From the NCBI RefSeq assembly GCF_003254395.2, contig NC_037647.1, positions 5,010,752 through 5,074,751 of the forward strand: a stretch of DNA of 64,000 nt, given 5' to 3'. The stretch comes from Apis mellifera. Lineage: Eukaryota; Arthropoda; Insecta; Hymenoptera; Apidae. A program made the position numbers and the translations under genes. The notes under the pieces were generated by a model, which ran no database searches, had not been told where the DNA came from, and saw only the letters and a program-made list of their open reading frames with translations. Positions 32,851 through 44,987 of the stretch are shown here, piece after piece; position 1 is the stretch's first letter, and every line of letters begins with the position of its first letter.

Positions 32851-35092
32851 GAATATTAATTGAAGAGAATCGATCTATTTGAGAAAATTTATTTTGCGAG
32901 AGAATTTGATTAAAAATCATTTACACTCTCACAAGATTACGATCATTCTACTGAACATTGCAGAAATATTTAGATAGAGTACGTAATATTAATTAATCGA
33001 AACACCACAATTCACTTTACAGAAGAATCGAATCCTCAATCACTTCGTTTCAATCTCGTTCCCACGTATGATACAATTTCTATCTATAAATCGCGATTAT
33101 CGATATCCACTCAGTTGCACTCTTAGTGTATCGCTTTTTCACGTCACGCGAAACTCAGATTATCCTCGATCAGAAAACCGGGCACCACCCTTATATACGC
33201 AGGCTATTAGGAAACGCCATTAGCAACGATGAAACTCGACTGAACCAAACTCACATTCGAACTAAATTCCATTGTAAATATATTTCGATTCCTTTGTAAA
33301 TATTTTGAAGAAATGAAAATATAGAATTTCAACCACGCTCGATATAAACACGAAACTTTTATAAACATACGTTCGAAAACGAAAACAATATTTCGAAATA
33401 GATGTAGATGTTTGAATAGCTTCGAATTCTTGTTAATAACTTTGTTAAAAATTTCCTGATTTTATATATTCTTCCTATTATCTTCAGAAAATCCTTCAGA
33501 AAAGGAATACTCTTCAAAGAATGGAGGATGTAATCATTATGCACTTCTTCGTATCAGAATTTTATTTAAATAAAAAAAGGAATATTTCTTTACGAATATA
33601 TCACAACACTCTGTGCATTAAACTTGATCCAATCCAAGACACGTTAGTGCGTTCGCATTGGATCTAACTTGTAGCACAAGGTTGCCGAGCAAAAGCACCA
33701 CGAGGAAAAAGTTAAATGGCTGACAGTAGGATTTCCGTTCGAAATCAGGCCGCTCTTTAACGATCGAATCTCGCGATTTTCACGCGGTATCCGCCGGCGT
33801 TTGCTGCGTGCTCTCTGTTACGCAACTACCGAGATTAATTGGAATAACGATCGGAGCTACTTTCCAGATGAACAGCTTGTTAAAGAACGCGAGGAAGATG
33901 GGAATTAAGACGTGTTTTTCTTCAATTTCTTATTCCTTTTTTAAACCCAAGTTCCGGAATTACGGACGATTCTTCTTTTTTCTATTCTCCTCCGATTATT
34001 GTTGAAGAATCATTAACAGACAATTTTGATTTTCGATAGTGGATCTCCAAATTTTATTTATAGAATGAAAAAAAAAAAAGATATTCTCGAGGATAAAAAT
34101 TTCATTAAAAAAATTTTTGTAATTTCAACAATATGTTATACAAAATTTAATAATTGGAATTTTTCAATTATAATACAAATTGAAATGAATTCTTCAATAA
34201 TTAATTTTCTTACATATCGGCAAGATTAACAATATGGTGGTATTTCTCCCCTCCATATTTTAAATGGCAGTCTTAAGTTAATAAATTTCATAGAAACTCG
34301 GTCAATTAACAGCCACGATGGAAAAATGTTACTAAAAGGTACGAATTAATAAACGATTAAAGGCTATTAGTAAACGTTTATTCCTTATTGTAACGAGAGA
34401 CTATAATTTGAACCGTTTATTAAGAAACGTAATCAGCATCGAGCGAGTATTAAATGCACGATTTATCGACGTACACGTTGCTTTTAAAATACAGTAGCAT
34501 TATTTCGGATCGATCTTGCTCAATTTTATCAACGATTAACGGTTTTTAAAAAGAACCAGTTTTCGAAGAATATTTCCATATTTTTGCAACAATTTTTCTT
34601 TCGATGCTTCAATGTTTCAATACGTAAAATGATTGAAAAAAGAATCACGAATTCACGCGAATTCCTGCAACTCGAAATTAATTCTCGAAAATGAAATCTC
34701 TCTCGCTCGAAAATAAATTAATCGATCGATAGATTAAAAAGGAAGAGAAGAAGGTAAAATAATCTCCTCCACTGTCGTTATGTCCCTATTCTTTAACGTG
34801 GCGCGCAGAAGACGAAGACACTCAATCTTACCATTCGAACGCACTCGATCTAAACATGGGTGCGTATTATTCAACGAGACAGACTTCATCCCAACGTAAT
34901 TTCGTCCCGTGGGTTTCGTGTATGCTCGAGATCCACGTGAAAGCGTTGCAGGACAGTTGAATGAATCCGCTTGTCATTCGGCGCCTTTACAATAAATCTT
35001 GGTTTCATAATTGCTTTGCTTTGACACGTTCTCAACATCGAACAAGGATATTTATTGCCTCGAATGCGCGCGCTTCTTGCGCGTTTTCCTTT

Positions 35093-35123
<31 letters not shown>

Positions 35124-35327
35124 TCTTCCTTTCTTTTTTTATGGAAACGATAATAGCCATTCAAGAGTTAAGTGATCGCTTTTAAATAACTTGAAGCGAC
35201 AGGAAGGAAGAAAAATCGTGATAACGGTTAAAAGTGATCGCAACAGATCTCCATTTTGATTTCTAGATTTCGTTCATTTCTTGTTCTAGAAGCGTGCAAT
35301 CAGAATGATTAAAAAAATCCGCCTCTT
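32851..35327. other. Spacer with a TC tract and a CpG-rich stretch
   Basis: CpG-rich DNA lies at about 33640-33900. A (TC)n tract lies at 35094-35122. The rest is AT-rich. Open stretches are short and overlap on both strands. No gene is seen. Confidence 0.5.
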
Positions 35328-35336
35328 GCGCCATCT
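35328..35336 (-). promoter_or_regulatory. AGATGGCGC word (CTCF-like core), minus strand
   Basis: GCGCCATCT on the plus strand reads AGATGGCGC on the minus strand. It is followed by TTCCATCTTCCTCTC, as the related copies at 15448 and 48141 are followed by CTCCATCTCTC. The same small repeat family may therefore be present. Binding is inferred from the motif only. Confidence 0.35.
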
Positions 35337-37388
35337 CATTTAATTCCATCTTCCTCTCCCGCTTCGTTACGATTTTCCTTTTTTTTTTTCGTCATCAATA
35401 TCAAATTTTGTTCTCTTTATATATGCCTCCATCTTCTTTTTTCTATTTCATCGCGTTTCATTATTTTATATTATATTTTACGTCGCACTGCTTCATTTTA
35501 TTCTTCGACAAATGTTATTATATTTTATACATCTCTTGATATAAATGTACTTGGTTACTTGGTTACAAAAAAAAAAAAAACGAGAGAACGATGCTGCTTG
35601 TGATTTTTTAATGACAAAAAAATTAAATTGTAACCTTTTTGTACATTTTAAATTTCTATTAGAATTAATTAATTTATAAATCAAGTAAAGCAATTACGCC
35701 ATTGCTGGCACTTATATTTATCTTTACTTAAATTAATTTCCGAATAAAACTTTCATTTATTGTTTCAGAATCCTCTATTAATCATAATTTTAAATTGTAT
35801 ATATAATCAATTAATACAATTAATTTTAAAACCACGATACAATATCGGCGACGCGTGTGACATCTAGCGGCGATTGTGATATATCACAAAAGGCGATGCG
35901 ATTTTATCAATTTCCAATCAATCGCCAACAGCACATTCATTCTTCTACTCGTCTCAATTTCTCTCAGTTCTCCATCCAATCTATCCCCTTCAATTTCTCC
36001 AATTCGCATAATTCGAAAGCCAAGCCAACTTGCATCCCCTTCTCGCCACACTCCTTCAAATCGTCCCATCCATTCTGTTCACCACCCTCCTCCCTTCCCT
36101 CCCCCTACAACTCGCCGATTCTCGAGGATTCTCCTCTATCAATTACGCAGTAGGTCGACGCCGCCGCCGCAACATTCATTACGGCTCTCGAGCCGCGTTT
36201 CGCAACGCGCGTGTCGCTCGATTTATGGACCGACCTCGGGCATCGAGACTCTCCGCGGGACAGGATTATCGCCGCCAACCATCTTGGACGGAGAGGAGGG
36301 TGACGAGGATACGCGGGTTTTATTGGTACGAGCTTCACGCTCGAAACGACATGTGCATTCGAGAGTTTCAAGACGAGTTCCATCAGATTCCACGGAGATC
36401 GTGTAAATAATAATCGTCGTGTAAGAGGAGAGGAAGAATTTGGATCCTTCTTATCATATAATATTCGAGAATATCGGTTAGTGATAAGAGTCTGGCTAAT
36501 CCCTTTTAGAGATTGGAAAAAATTGCGAAGCTCATTTGATCGAAGGTTGAAGGTTTGCAACTTTTGCTTCAAAAACTCATTTGCGTCAAATTTCGACTCG
36601 TCATCTGAGGTAAAGCGTTTCGAAAAGGTCCAGTTCCCATGCTCCTTCCTTCCAACTGAAACTCTCCTCCTTTTTTCCCTTCTTCTGTGGCTTTAAGAGC
36701 GGTTTCCCCTCGCTGCAACTCGACCGTGCAATCTCAAAAGCGGTTGCCTGTCCACCACGGTTTTACGGAAGCTTAATGGAGTCCGTTTCCCGATTCGTCG
36801 AGACTGGAATTGGAAAATTTTCCAATCAAATTCTGGTTTAAAATCGATACATAGCTCGTGATTTTTAACTCGTGGCCGACATCGAGTCAAGACTTGGGAA
36901 AAAGAAGGAGAGCAGCGCGCTAATAGATCAGGCGCGGCCTGTGTGTAACACGATTCCAAGAACACGGAGGTGATATCGAAGGAAACGCAGGTTGAAGCCA
37001 ATGAACAACGATGAACGCAGCGGGTTAGCAGTTCTTCTAATTAGCCACGATCCGTCTTCGTAAAGCGGTTGGTGAAAAATCGAGTTACAAGCGCGGCGTT
37101 AAACTCGATCGGTTTTCACGGGTTCTCTGTAACCTATATATTCGAGGCGAGGAGGTTGTAAAAGCGGGCGCAAGAAGCGGAGTTTGTTGCACTCTCAGCT
37201 CGAGTCCTGCCCGATTCAAATGTGAAATCGCGCTCCTTCACGTGTTCGAGGAAAGAGGGAAGAGAGAACTTGTTATTTAATACGTTTTCGTGTTAGACCG
37301 ATCCAGGCTGTTTCATTTTTTCTTTCATCTCGTCCAATCTATTATGCAGCGAAAGTGCTTTAATTGGTAAAGGAATATAGGAAGAAAT
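35337..37388. other. Spacer with a large CpG-rich zone at 35850-37240
   Basis: Three overlapping frames are open at 35876-36410 on the plus strand and one at 36105-36572 on the minus strand. All are Arg/Ser/Pro-rich and none has a recognisable domain. The zone includes ACCGACCTCGGGC and GACGCCGCCGCCGC. At 36693-37001 a 102-codon minus frame is also unrecognised. An acceptor-like tract, TCTATTATGCAG, ends at about 37350. The zone may be regulatory, or a non-coding exon. Confidence 0.45.
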
Positions 37389-37818
37389 TTATTTTAATCG
37401 TTTCTCAATTTTGTTTTTCTTTTTTGCATACTCTTCTCACAAGAATGTGACAGGAAATATATTTTTAAAGGGTAAATTAAAAATTATCTAATATGTATCT
37501 ACAATTAAAACTTGTATTACCTTTTGTTTTATCTTGAGAATTATGAATTGAATCGTTGAAAAATTTATAATGGAAGTTTTTGTTAAATTGGGAGAATACG
37601 ATCTCAAAATTCTATTATTTTAATCATTTCTCAATTTTGTTTTTTTTTTAAAGCGTCTCTTTTGTGCATCTTCTCACAAGAATGTGATACGAAATATATT
37701 TTTAAATTTCTGCAATTAAAGTCCAACTTGTATTAATTACTTGTATTAATTGAATTGTTGAAAAATTTATAATGAAAGTTTTTGTTAAATTGGGAGAATA
37801 CGATCTCAAAATCCTATT
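37389..37818. repeat. Tandem duplication, 226-bp unit
   Basis: Copy 1 (37389-37614) and copy 2 (37615-37818) both run from TTATTTTAATC(G/A)TTTCTCAATTTTG through CTTCTCACAAGAATGTGA, GAAATATATTTTTAAA and TTGTTGAAAAATTTATAATG to GTTTTTGTTAAATTGGGAGAATACGATCTCAAAAT(T/C)CTATT. The shared junction CTATT lets the boundary be placed exactly. The copies are about 90% alike apart from one deletion of some 20 bp. Confidence 0.94.
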
Positions 37819-40375
37819 ACAAACACTACACACTGCGGTCAAACGTTAAACGAAAGCGTGCAATCACATCAGAATCGTCGTAATAATAAACCTCTCAATC
37901 ATAAGAGAGACCATACTCGCAATAATCTTCGTAATAAAAAGATAAAACAATTTCATCCGTTCGTGAAATTTTCCCAACTTCGACAATATTATTGCGTATA
38001 TACGATAATCTTTTTCTTCCACACATTTTTATAGCGCCAATTAAACCGTAATATAATTTTGCAATCGCTTTTGCCGTGAGATAATTCGATTGCAACTCGA
38101 AAGAGAGGGATAAATATTCGTGAATAATATATCCTCAACAGTTTGTTTCCAACGCGTTTTCATATTGTATTAATTGTATCTTATTGGACGATTAAAAAGT
38201 TTTTCTTCTTTTCTTTTTCTTTCCATGAATGGAGAAGAGAAATTTCCTCCCGTACACGAATGATTTATGCAACACGTGTTTGTGAAAATTCATTTATGTT
38301 CCTCGAAACCGAGATGAATAGATTTGATGTTGGACGAAACTTTGTTTCAAATAATAATTTTTTACATAACAGTTTCTTTTTCTTCTTTTTCTGATACGAC
38401 AATTCGAGGGATTTGTTTAAATAATAGAAATAAATAATAGAAAAGAAATACAATTTATCTTCTAATTATTCGCGTAAGTATAAAAATTGTTGGTGTAGCA
38501 ATTAATTTTAAAGATTTTCTAAATTAACATTTGAAATACACGGAGAAAATTCATATTTTATTTATTTCACGATGAATATATAGCTATATAACTTTGTTAT
38601 TATCCCGAGTTTATTATTCTGGTATAATTACGAGTTCAATTAAATATTATCCCGTTCGAATTAATACCCGAGTTGTTAATATAATTTTATAACATGTAAA
38701 AATGTGGAAAACTAATTGTTACGCTCGAAAAAAGGAGAAAATTTTTCTCTAGCTCCTTTTTCTTCTTCTTCAAAAAAAAAGAAAAGAAATATTATTCCTA
38801 AAACCTATATTAACAAAAAACGAAGACAACGAGAGATCTCACCTTCTTCTGTTTAACATCACGTTCGATCATCGAATAATCTCGCGAATTACATACACGA
38901 TAATCCTGCAATTAAATCCTGACTCATTTGTATTTGTAGAAAGTGCAAATAAAATCGTGTACAACGCATCTCTTCTCGAAAAGAGAAAGAAAGAAAGAAA
39001 AAAGAAGCACAAACACACGACACAAACAGCTCGCAGCTCGGTTACTCAGTGCCTATTTTCACTCGATAATTAATCCAAACAAAATTTACCTTACCGCACA
39101 CTCCACTAATTAAACCCTCACGCTCTTTTCAACGATTCCCCTACATTACTTACACACTTTAATCACTTTAACAACGTTACACAGCGAAATCATAATTACT
39201 CGTACTCGCGATGAGTGTGCAGAAAATGTAAAAGAGGAGGACTGGATAAAAGATCCCTCGTCATTCTTGCATACAAGAATTCAATCTCGCAAATAGAACG
39301 CGCTCGTGATCACACGTACATTCCCCTTGTTTCATATTTTGTTTCCGCAAACCAGACTTCCTTAAACTTAACTTCGCCACGACATCCATGCTTCGAGCTA
39401 ATTACCAGGCAGAGAGATAGAACGACACTATGCTTCGCCTATTCTTAATTTTAATTTTAATTAACCGTGACGTTGCCATCCCATGAATCCACGGATAATG
39501 GAAAATATAAAGAAAAAGAAAAAATCTCTGCCTCGAACGATCAAGGCAATGTCGAATAAAATACGCTCGACAGGTTGTAAATCAGTTGGTTACGTAAAGA
39601 TACGTGTTAAGTCAGTTTTCAACCTAATACGATTTGTATATATATATAGTGAATAATAGGGATATTTATCGTAATTTAAATTTCGTGAAAGAGACGATGC
39701 ATAGAAAACTTTTATTTGAAACGAAAGTAAAAAAAGATTGTCTTAGGTGGATCGAATCGAACTTTTGGAATATTTAAAAAAAAAAAAGAAGAGTAATAAA
39801 AAATTGGAACTAATATTTTAATAATAATTTAAAATAATCTCTCGTTATATCATTGATTCCACAAATCAATATTTTTAATTAAACTGTTTAAATTCCTATT
39901 TAAATAAAATAAAACAGTTTTAAAACAGTTGTGCAAAAGAAGCGTAGAGAAAAAGCAAAAGGGGGAAGCGATTCGAGGAGAAGGATAATTCGCGCCAACA
40001 CCGCCTAACCGCGTTTTACCAGCAACAATTACAATCGCGGCGAGAAAAATCGGGGGCAGCAGCATTCGATCGAACCAATAATAATACAAAGTGGATCTCT
40101 CGACAGGAAACTACTATCTCGCCAGTGATGAACGGCTGTGGCGAAGGTCTTTTTCACGAGGTGGCCGCGCCGTTGCACACAGGCACACCGGGGAAAATGC
40201 AACGCTTCCTAGCAGCGAGAGCGCCGGTGCTGGAGCAGCCAAGCATGGAGAAACACCATCGGTACAATGAAGGGGAGAGAAAAATGGCGGGGGATGCTGG
40301 GAGGAGGCGAAGAGGAAAACATCAGGAGAGCGTGACTCTTCGCGCAAACGAGAAAATAAAACGACACTCGACTGG
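37819..40375. other. AT-rich spacer, CpG-rich at its right end
   Basis: Mostly AT-rich DNA with A runs and short GA-rich stretches, turning CpG-rich from about 39950. I see no gene. Open stretches at 39850-40418 overlap on both strands. Confidence 0.5.
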
Positions 40376-40405
40376 AAGAGGAGGAGGAGGAGGAGGAGGA
40401 GGTGG
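40376..40405 (+). repeat. GGA trinucleotide microsatellite
   Basis: GAGGAGGAGGAGGAGGAGGAGG with one GGTGGAG end. It lies at the edge of a CpG-rich stretch. Confidence 0.95.
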
Positions 40406-41280
40406 AGATATACGTTAACGAGTTACGATCTCGAGGAGAAAGAGTATAGAAGAGTGTGATCTCGAGGTTCTTAACGGGGGGAGAACAAATTTTCTTGTTT
40501 TATACACTTTTGAAGACTTTGCCTATTCTTATAGATTTTGTTTGCATCCTTACAGGGGATGCGAATGAGAATCTAAGGGAGGAAGGTGTATAAAAAGTCG
40601 TGTGATATTGTAAGAAGATAACAATTTATATGTTATATAAATAATAAAAAAAAATTATATATGTATATTATACTTATAAATAAATATAAATAAAAATTTT
40701 TAAAAATTTTTAATTAAATTCACTTAAAAATCTGTACTAACATAAATAATTATAAATAAGATTATGTGAATAGTTTGTTTAAAAATTTTAAATTTGTCAT
40801 TTTAAAATAGTATTGATATAATTTTTTTTCTAAATTTAATAATTTTTAAATCTAATTAAAAATCTATACTAATATAAATAATTATAAATAGTTTGTTTGT
40901 TGTATGTTACACAGTTATACTAATAAGTATGCTAAGATGAAATAAAACAAAATGATAAAACTGCCACCTCTTGTCGACTTATAGTTCCTCCTAATGAGAA
41001 GCAAAATTTTGCCCTTAAATTAATCCCACTATATGAATAACTGTCCAATTATATTTTATCAACATTTTTTGCGAGCAAAATTCCCCCCCCCCAAATTTAC
41101 AATGTTGAATTATCCCACCATATGAAATCCTGTCCAATTATATCTCAAGAATCTCTAATCCCATTCATACTGTTCCATCTAATCAAACTCGACATTTTTT
41201 TCTTTTAAATTTACAATTTTCACATCTCCTGCTCCCAATTAACAATTAACATATCTAATCCCTCCATATGAACGCGCCCT
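40406..41280. repeat. AT-rich DNA with a short diverged repeat
   Basis: AAAAATCT(G/A)TACTAA(C/T)ATAAATAATTATAAATA and GTTTGTT occur at about 40728-40782 and 40858-40903. A second weak pair, CCCAC(T/C)ATATGAA with CTGTCCAATTATAT, occurs at about 41027-41060 and 41114-41146. A run of about ten C lies at 41083-41092. No gene is seen. Confidence 0.65.
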
Positions 41281-41412
41281 AACGCGGCGACCGTTCACCG
41301 TCTGCTCGCGAATAGTTCCGTTCGACTGGGACCGCGGTCGGTTTCTTAACGGTATCGCGAGTTACGTCGAACAGCATATATCCTGTCGGATGTTCTCCAC
41401 TTGGAAGGTGGA

Positions 41413-41437
41413 GGGAAGGAGGGAAGGAGGGGAGGGG
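41413..41437 (+). other. G-quadruplex-type G runs
   Basis: Four G runs (41413-41415, 41421-41423, 41429-41432, 41434-41437) are separated by 5, 5 and 1 nt, which meets the usual quadruplex pattern. They sit about 100 bp beyond the donor side of the candidate minus exon at 41537-41679, inside a CpG-rich stretch. Confidence 0.6.
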
Positions 41438-41536
41438 AGTCTGTATGTAGGTCTCGCGACGCGATTGGCCGAGGCTGTTGGCGGGTAGGACAACGAGCCG
41501 CGCTCACCTTCTTTAAAACTCGGGGCTTAAACTCAC

Positions 41537-41679
41537 CTGCTGCACCTGGCGTGGCCGGGCACCGGAACCCCCCCATGATTTTGGAAACTGGTTGTTGCTC
41601 GACTCACGATCGCCGTGTGACCCATATTCCGGCCACTACGCTTAGACGATGAAGACGTGGGATATGCTGTGGACGGCAT
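41537..41679 (-). CDS. Candidate first coding exon, unknown protein
   Basis: The minus strand ends at a perfect donor, GTGCAGCAG|GTGAGT (donor at 41536). An open frame enters it from ATG 41679, giving 47 codons plus 2 nt and starting MPSTAYPTSSSS. A second possible start is MGHTAIVSRA. The reading is Ser/Thr/Gly/Pro-rich and GC-rich, with no recognisable domain. A second donor-like GAAG|GTGAGC lies a little downstream (about 41510). Inside the exon, 41575-41593 carries the ATGATTTTGGAAACTGGTT word that recurs, with one change, twice near 44.8-45.0 kb. A non-coding first exon with the same donor is an equally good reading. Confidence 0.3.
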
Positions 41680-44600
41680 CCGTCCACATGGCCCGGCTGG
41701 CTGCTCTCCTCCTCCTCCGCGTTCGGATTCCACGCCGATTTTATAATTTATGCCTTGGGATATACGGTGCAATATTATTTGCACGCCAAGCTCGATTTTC
41801 CGTTAGGGAATTAAGCACGCTGCGAATTGGACTTGGATTCTATTTATAGGTTATGTTCGAACATTCCTTGATAAGCGATTCGAAAGGTGGTGGTTTAATA
41901 GAGGGAATTGATGCGAGAGGATTAGAATATTTTCTAGTAAAGGATTCTTTTTTTAATGGACTGTTGCACAAAGAATGATATTATTAACTAACATCAAATA
42001 TACTCGAAAGAAACTATTGTTCGAACGTTTCTAAATAGAATCTGGAAAGAATATAGTTATATGCATTACGAATAACATTAGAAACCCGATGAAGCGTGTC
42101 TTTTTGCGTTCGAGTTAAATTTCTAAATGCACATTGAACTCGATACCATCGCTATTTTCCCCACGTATGCTTCGCTTTGGGGTCTCTCGAGGCGTTTGGC
42201 ATATAGGGGAAAAAATGGAATTTGAATAGGGAATTGGAGAGCGGAGATAGCCGAGGATCGTTGGGTGTAACACTGAGTGGTGCGCGCGTGATCCGTGATA
42301 TATGTTATTTAGGAAACGGGTTAAATTATTTCGACGATAATTGGATAAATGGTGTATTGGAATATCTTGAAATTACGCGCCTTTCGATCGGGCGTTCTTT
42401 CGAAAAGTTGAATTTGGAAACTTGGATTTTGAATAAAGATGGCCACTTGTGATTTTGATGCATGCCACTTCAAAGTGAAGCGTGTGAATATTATACAGAG
42501 AAGTGGAAAGATTTGTGAATGTAGGAGGGAATGCTTGGTAATTTTTGTGGATTATTTTATAAATAATGCTAACTTTGTGATTGATGTTTTATGAAATAAG
42601 AGAAAAATATATAAATTTTCTAAGGAGACTCATTAGAGATTTCGTAAAGAATGGACGAGAAGAGATTGGAATATTTTAATAATTTTTGAATTATTGTTAC
42701 TTGCTGATGAATATTTCTTCGAATACTGGAAATAGTACGAATATTTTGCTAAAATACGTAGTATTATGTAAAATGTAAATTATATATTGTAAACGGTTCG
42801 AATAATTAATACCCTGATGAAGATAAAATGTGGAAGAGAATTTAAAATATTTTGCAAACTTTTATATTATGTGATTCATAATGAATATTCATAATAACAC
42901 TATTGATTGTGTGAAAATTTAAAAAAAATCTTGTTATTTTAATCATTTTAATATGAAAAAAACTGAAAAATGTAGAGTACCTATTATTTTGAAATATAAA
43001 TTTGTGAAATTGAAATATAATTCATAAATAAATGGGAGGGATATTCACAAATATTTATAAGAAAAAGAAAGATAACTAAAATGGCAAAAAAAAAAAAACT
43101 AAGATACTTGTAATCTTTGAAAAAATATTGCTGAAGAAACTAACAACTACAATAATTAAAATGCAAAAGATAAATAGATAATTCGATCAAAATGCATGTA
43201 GTAGCGAATTGACTTTATATACCATAACCTTGAAAATCGCAATACTGAACTTTTCTCACTTTTCCAAAGAAGATCTAGAGAAAAATGGGATTCGATTAAA
43301 ACCCAGAAAATTCTAACATAAATTACATACTTATAATGATATTATCATTTTTCCTCCCATTTAATCTCTGTCAAGTATTTAAATATTAATGCAGAAATAC
43401 AGAACTTGAAGAATATAGTTGGAAAACGTTATTGCTACAAACTGGAATTCCTCATTTATTTCATAATTTATGCGTTTCTGCATGATATATCGGAGTTAAG
43501 AAAACAGAAATCGATCATATAAATAAAAAAAAAAAAAAACTAGTATTGAATGGAATTCTTTACGATATTGGATTTAAATTTGCTATAATTCATACTTGAA
43601 TTTCATGCTCGTACATCATAAACAATGACGTATTAATTAATCACAATTCTTTTTTGATTTTGATTTTGATTTTGTTAACATTATCGCGTGTAAATTTTTT
43701 TTGTTTGAAAAGATTATTAATAAAAAGAGAAAGAATTCCATATTTAAATTATAATAGGAAATTAATGAAATCTCGCGAATAAATTCTTTCTAAAAATTTG
43801 ATAAAAGATATTTCTTCGATGTACAAATAAATCGTTTCCTTCGGTTAATATTATTAATATATCGTACCTGTTATGAGACAAGATACGTTTAAAAATTAAA
43901 TTTAAATAAAAAAAAACTGTTCCTCGCGAAAACAGGAAATTATTAAAGACTTCAACTTCTTTTCAACCTTATCTACAGTACAGATATAACTCGGTTAAAG
44001 ATAACAAGAAAGTAATTTATTTTTTTAAAATGCATCGCGATCGATCGTTCAGGAATTTTATTTATCGAAGTGAAATCAAACACGAAGTTAATAATAATTT
44101 GAAATCTCCATAATCTTTATTATTTCACGATTATAACCGACGAGCTTAAACATTATTAACTATTATGCTCGACTCGTTATTTATTATTACATCTACCATG
44201 TTCTTACTATTTGTATAATTTTATAGACCGTTTTATACATATATATATATATAAACGTTAAAATTATACTTTTACTTACGATTCAACAATTCCTAGAATT
44301 CGATTAAAAGTAGAAGACCGTGTATGAAAAACGGACGCAGCCATCGTTGAATTGTCACGGTTCGTAAATTTTATAAACTGGTTAGAAGAATTAATAATAA
44401 TATCAAATTAAATTTATTAAAAATTCCACTGAAAATATATTTCAAGAAAGCTATCTATCCTTTATCATTTTTTCCTCCACTTTCCTGTGAAAAGAAACGA
44501 AGATTCTTTTTCGCACCTTTATTGCTTTAAAATATCGTGGGAACAAAAATTCGTTCGAATTTCTGCGAAAACGCTTTGTACACAATGTTACATCTTCTTT

Positions 44601-44799
44601 CCTATAAACAAAATTCCTGGAAACCGTTCCAAGGTTTTACCTACAATTGGAAACTTGTTTCAAGTATTACGCTATAAAATCAATAATATACGTATGTCCA
44701 TGTTATTATTTATTATATAATCTTCCATTAAATAGTTAATGGACGAAGAAACTCTGGAGATCCGAGTGGAATTCGATGGAAGCTAAGCACTGACCCTAC
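41680..44799. other. Spacer, CpG-rich then AT-rich
   Basis: CpG-rich to about 41870, then mostly AT-rich to 44799, with an A run at 43087-43100. A 76-codon plus stretch at 42222-42452 has no ATG and no recognisable domain. No gene is seen. Confidence 0.5.
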
Positions 44800-44822
44800 T
44801 TATGATTTTGAAAACTGGTTTC
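44800..44822 (+). repeat. 23-nt shared word, copy 1
   Basis: A 23-nt word built around ATGATTTTGAAAACTGGTTT occurs here and identically at 44965-44987, 165 bp apart, with unrelated flanks. A 19-nt part occurs with one change at 41575-41593. The preserved core between diverged flanks suggests a protein-binding or RNA element. Confidence 0.8.
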
Positions 44823-44964
44823 GATTCAGGAGGAAGGTTGTTTTGTAATTTTTTAACGTCCACGATTACGAGACATCCGGTCATTCGGTTGTAGTTAATG
44901 GCCAAAGACGCTAGAGGTCTCGCATGGAATGTAAGTCACCTAACTAATGGCGAATCAGAGCTGT

Positions 44965-44987
44965 TTATGATTTTGAAAACTGGTTTC
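44965..44987 (+). repeat. 23-nt shared word, copy 2
   Basis: Identical to 44800-44822 over 23 nt, from TTATG to TTTC. The surrounding sequence (GCGAATCAGAGCTG before, CCAATGG after) is not shared with the first copy. Confidence 0.8.

Noticed and set aside
35876..36572. Frames of 126-176 codons on both strands
   Set aside because: Three overlapping phases in CpG-rich DNA, Arg/Ser/Pro-rich, with no recognisable domain or clear splice sites.
36693..37001. 102-codon minus frame
   Set aside because: Fairly even composition, but no homology I recognise, no start context and CpG-island location; left as unassigned.
42222..42452. 76-codon plus stretch of fairly even composition
   Set aside because: No ATG, no acceptor, no recognised family.
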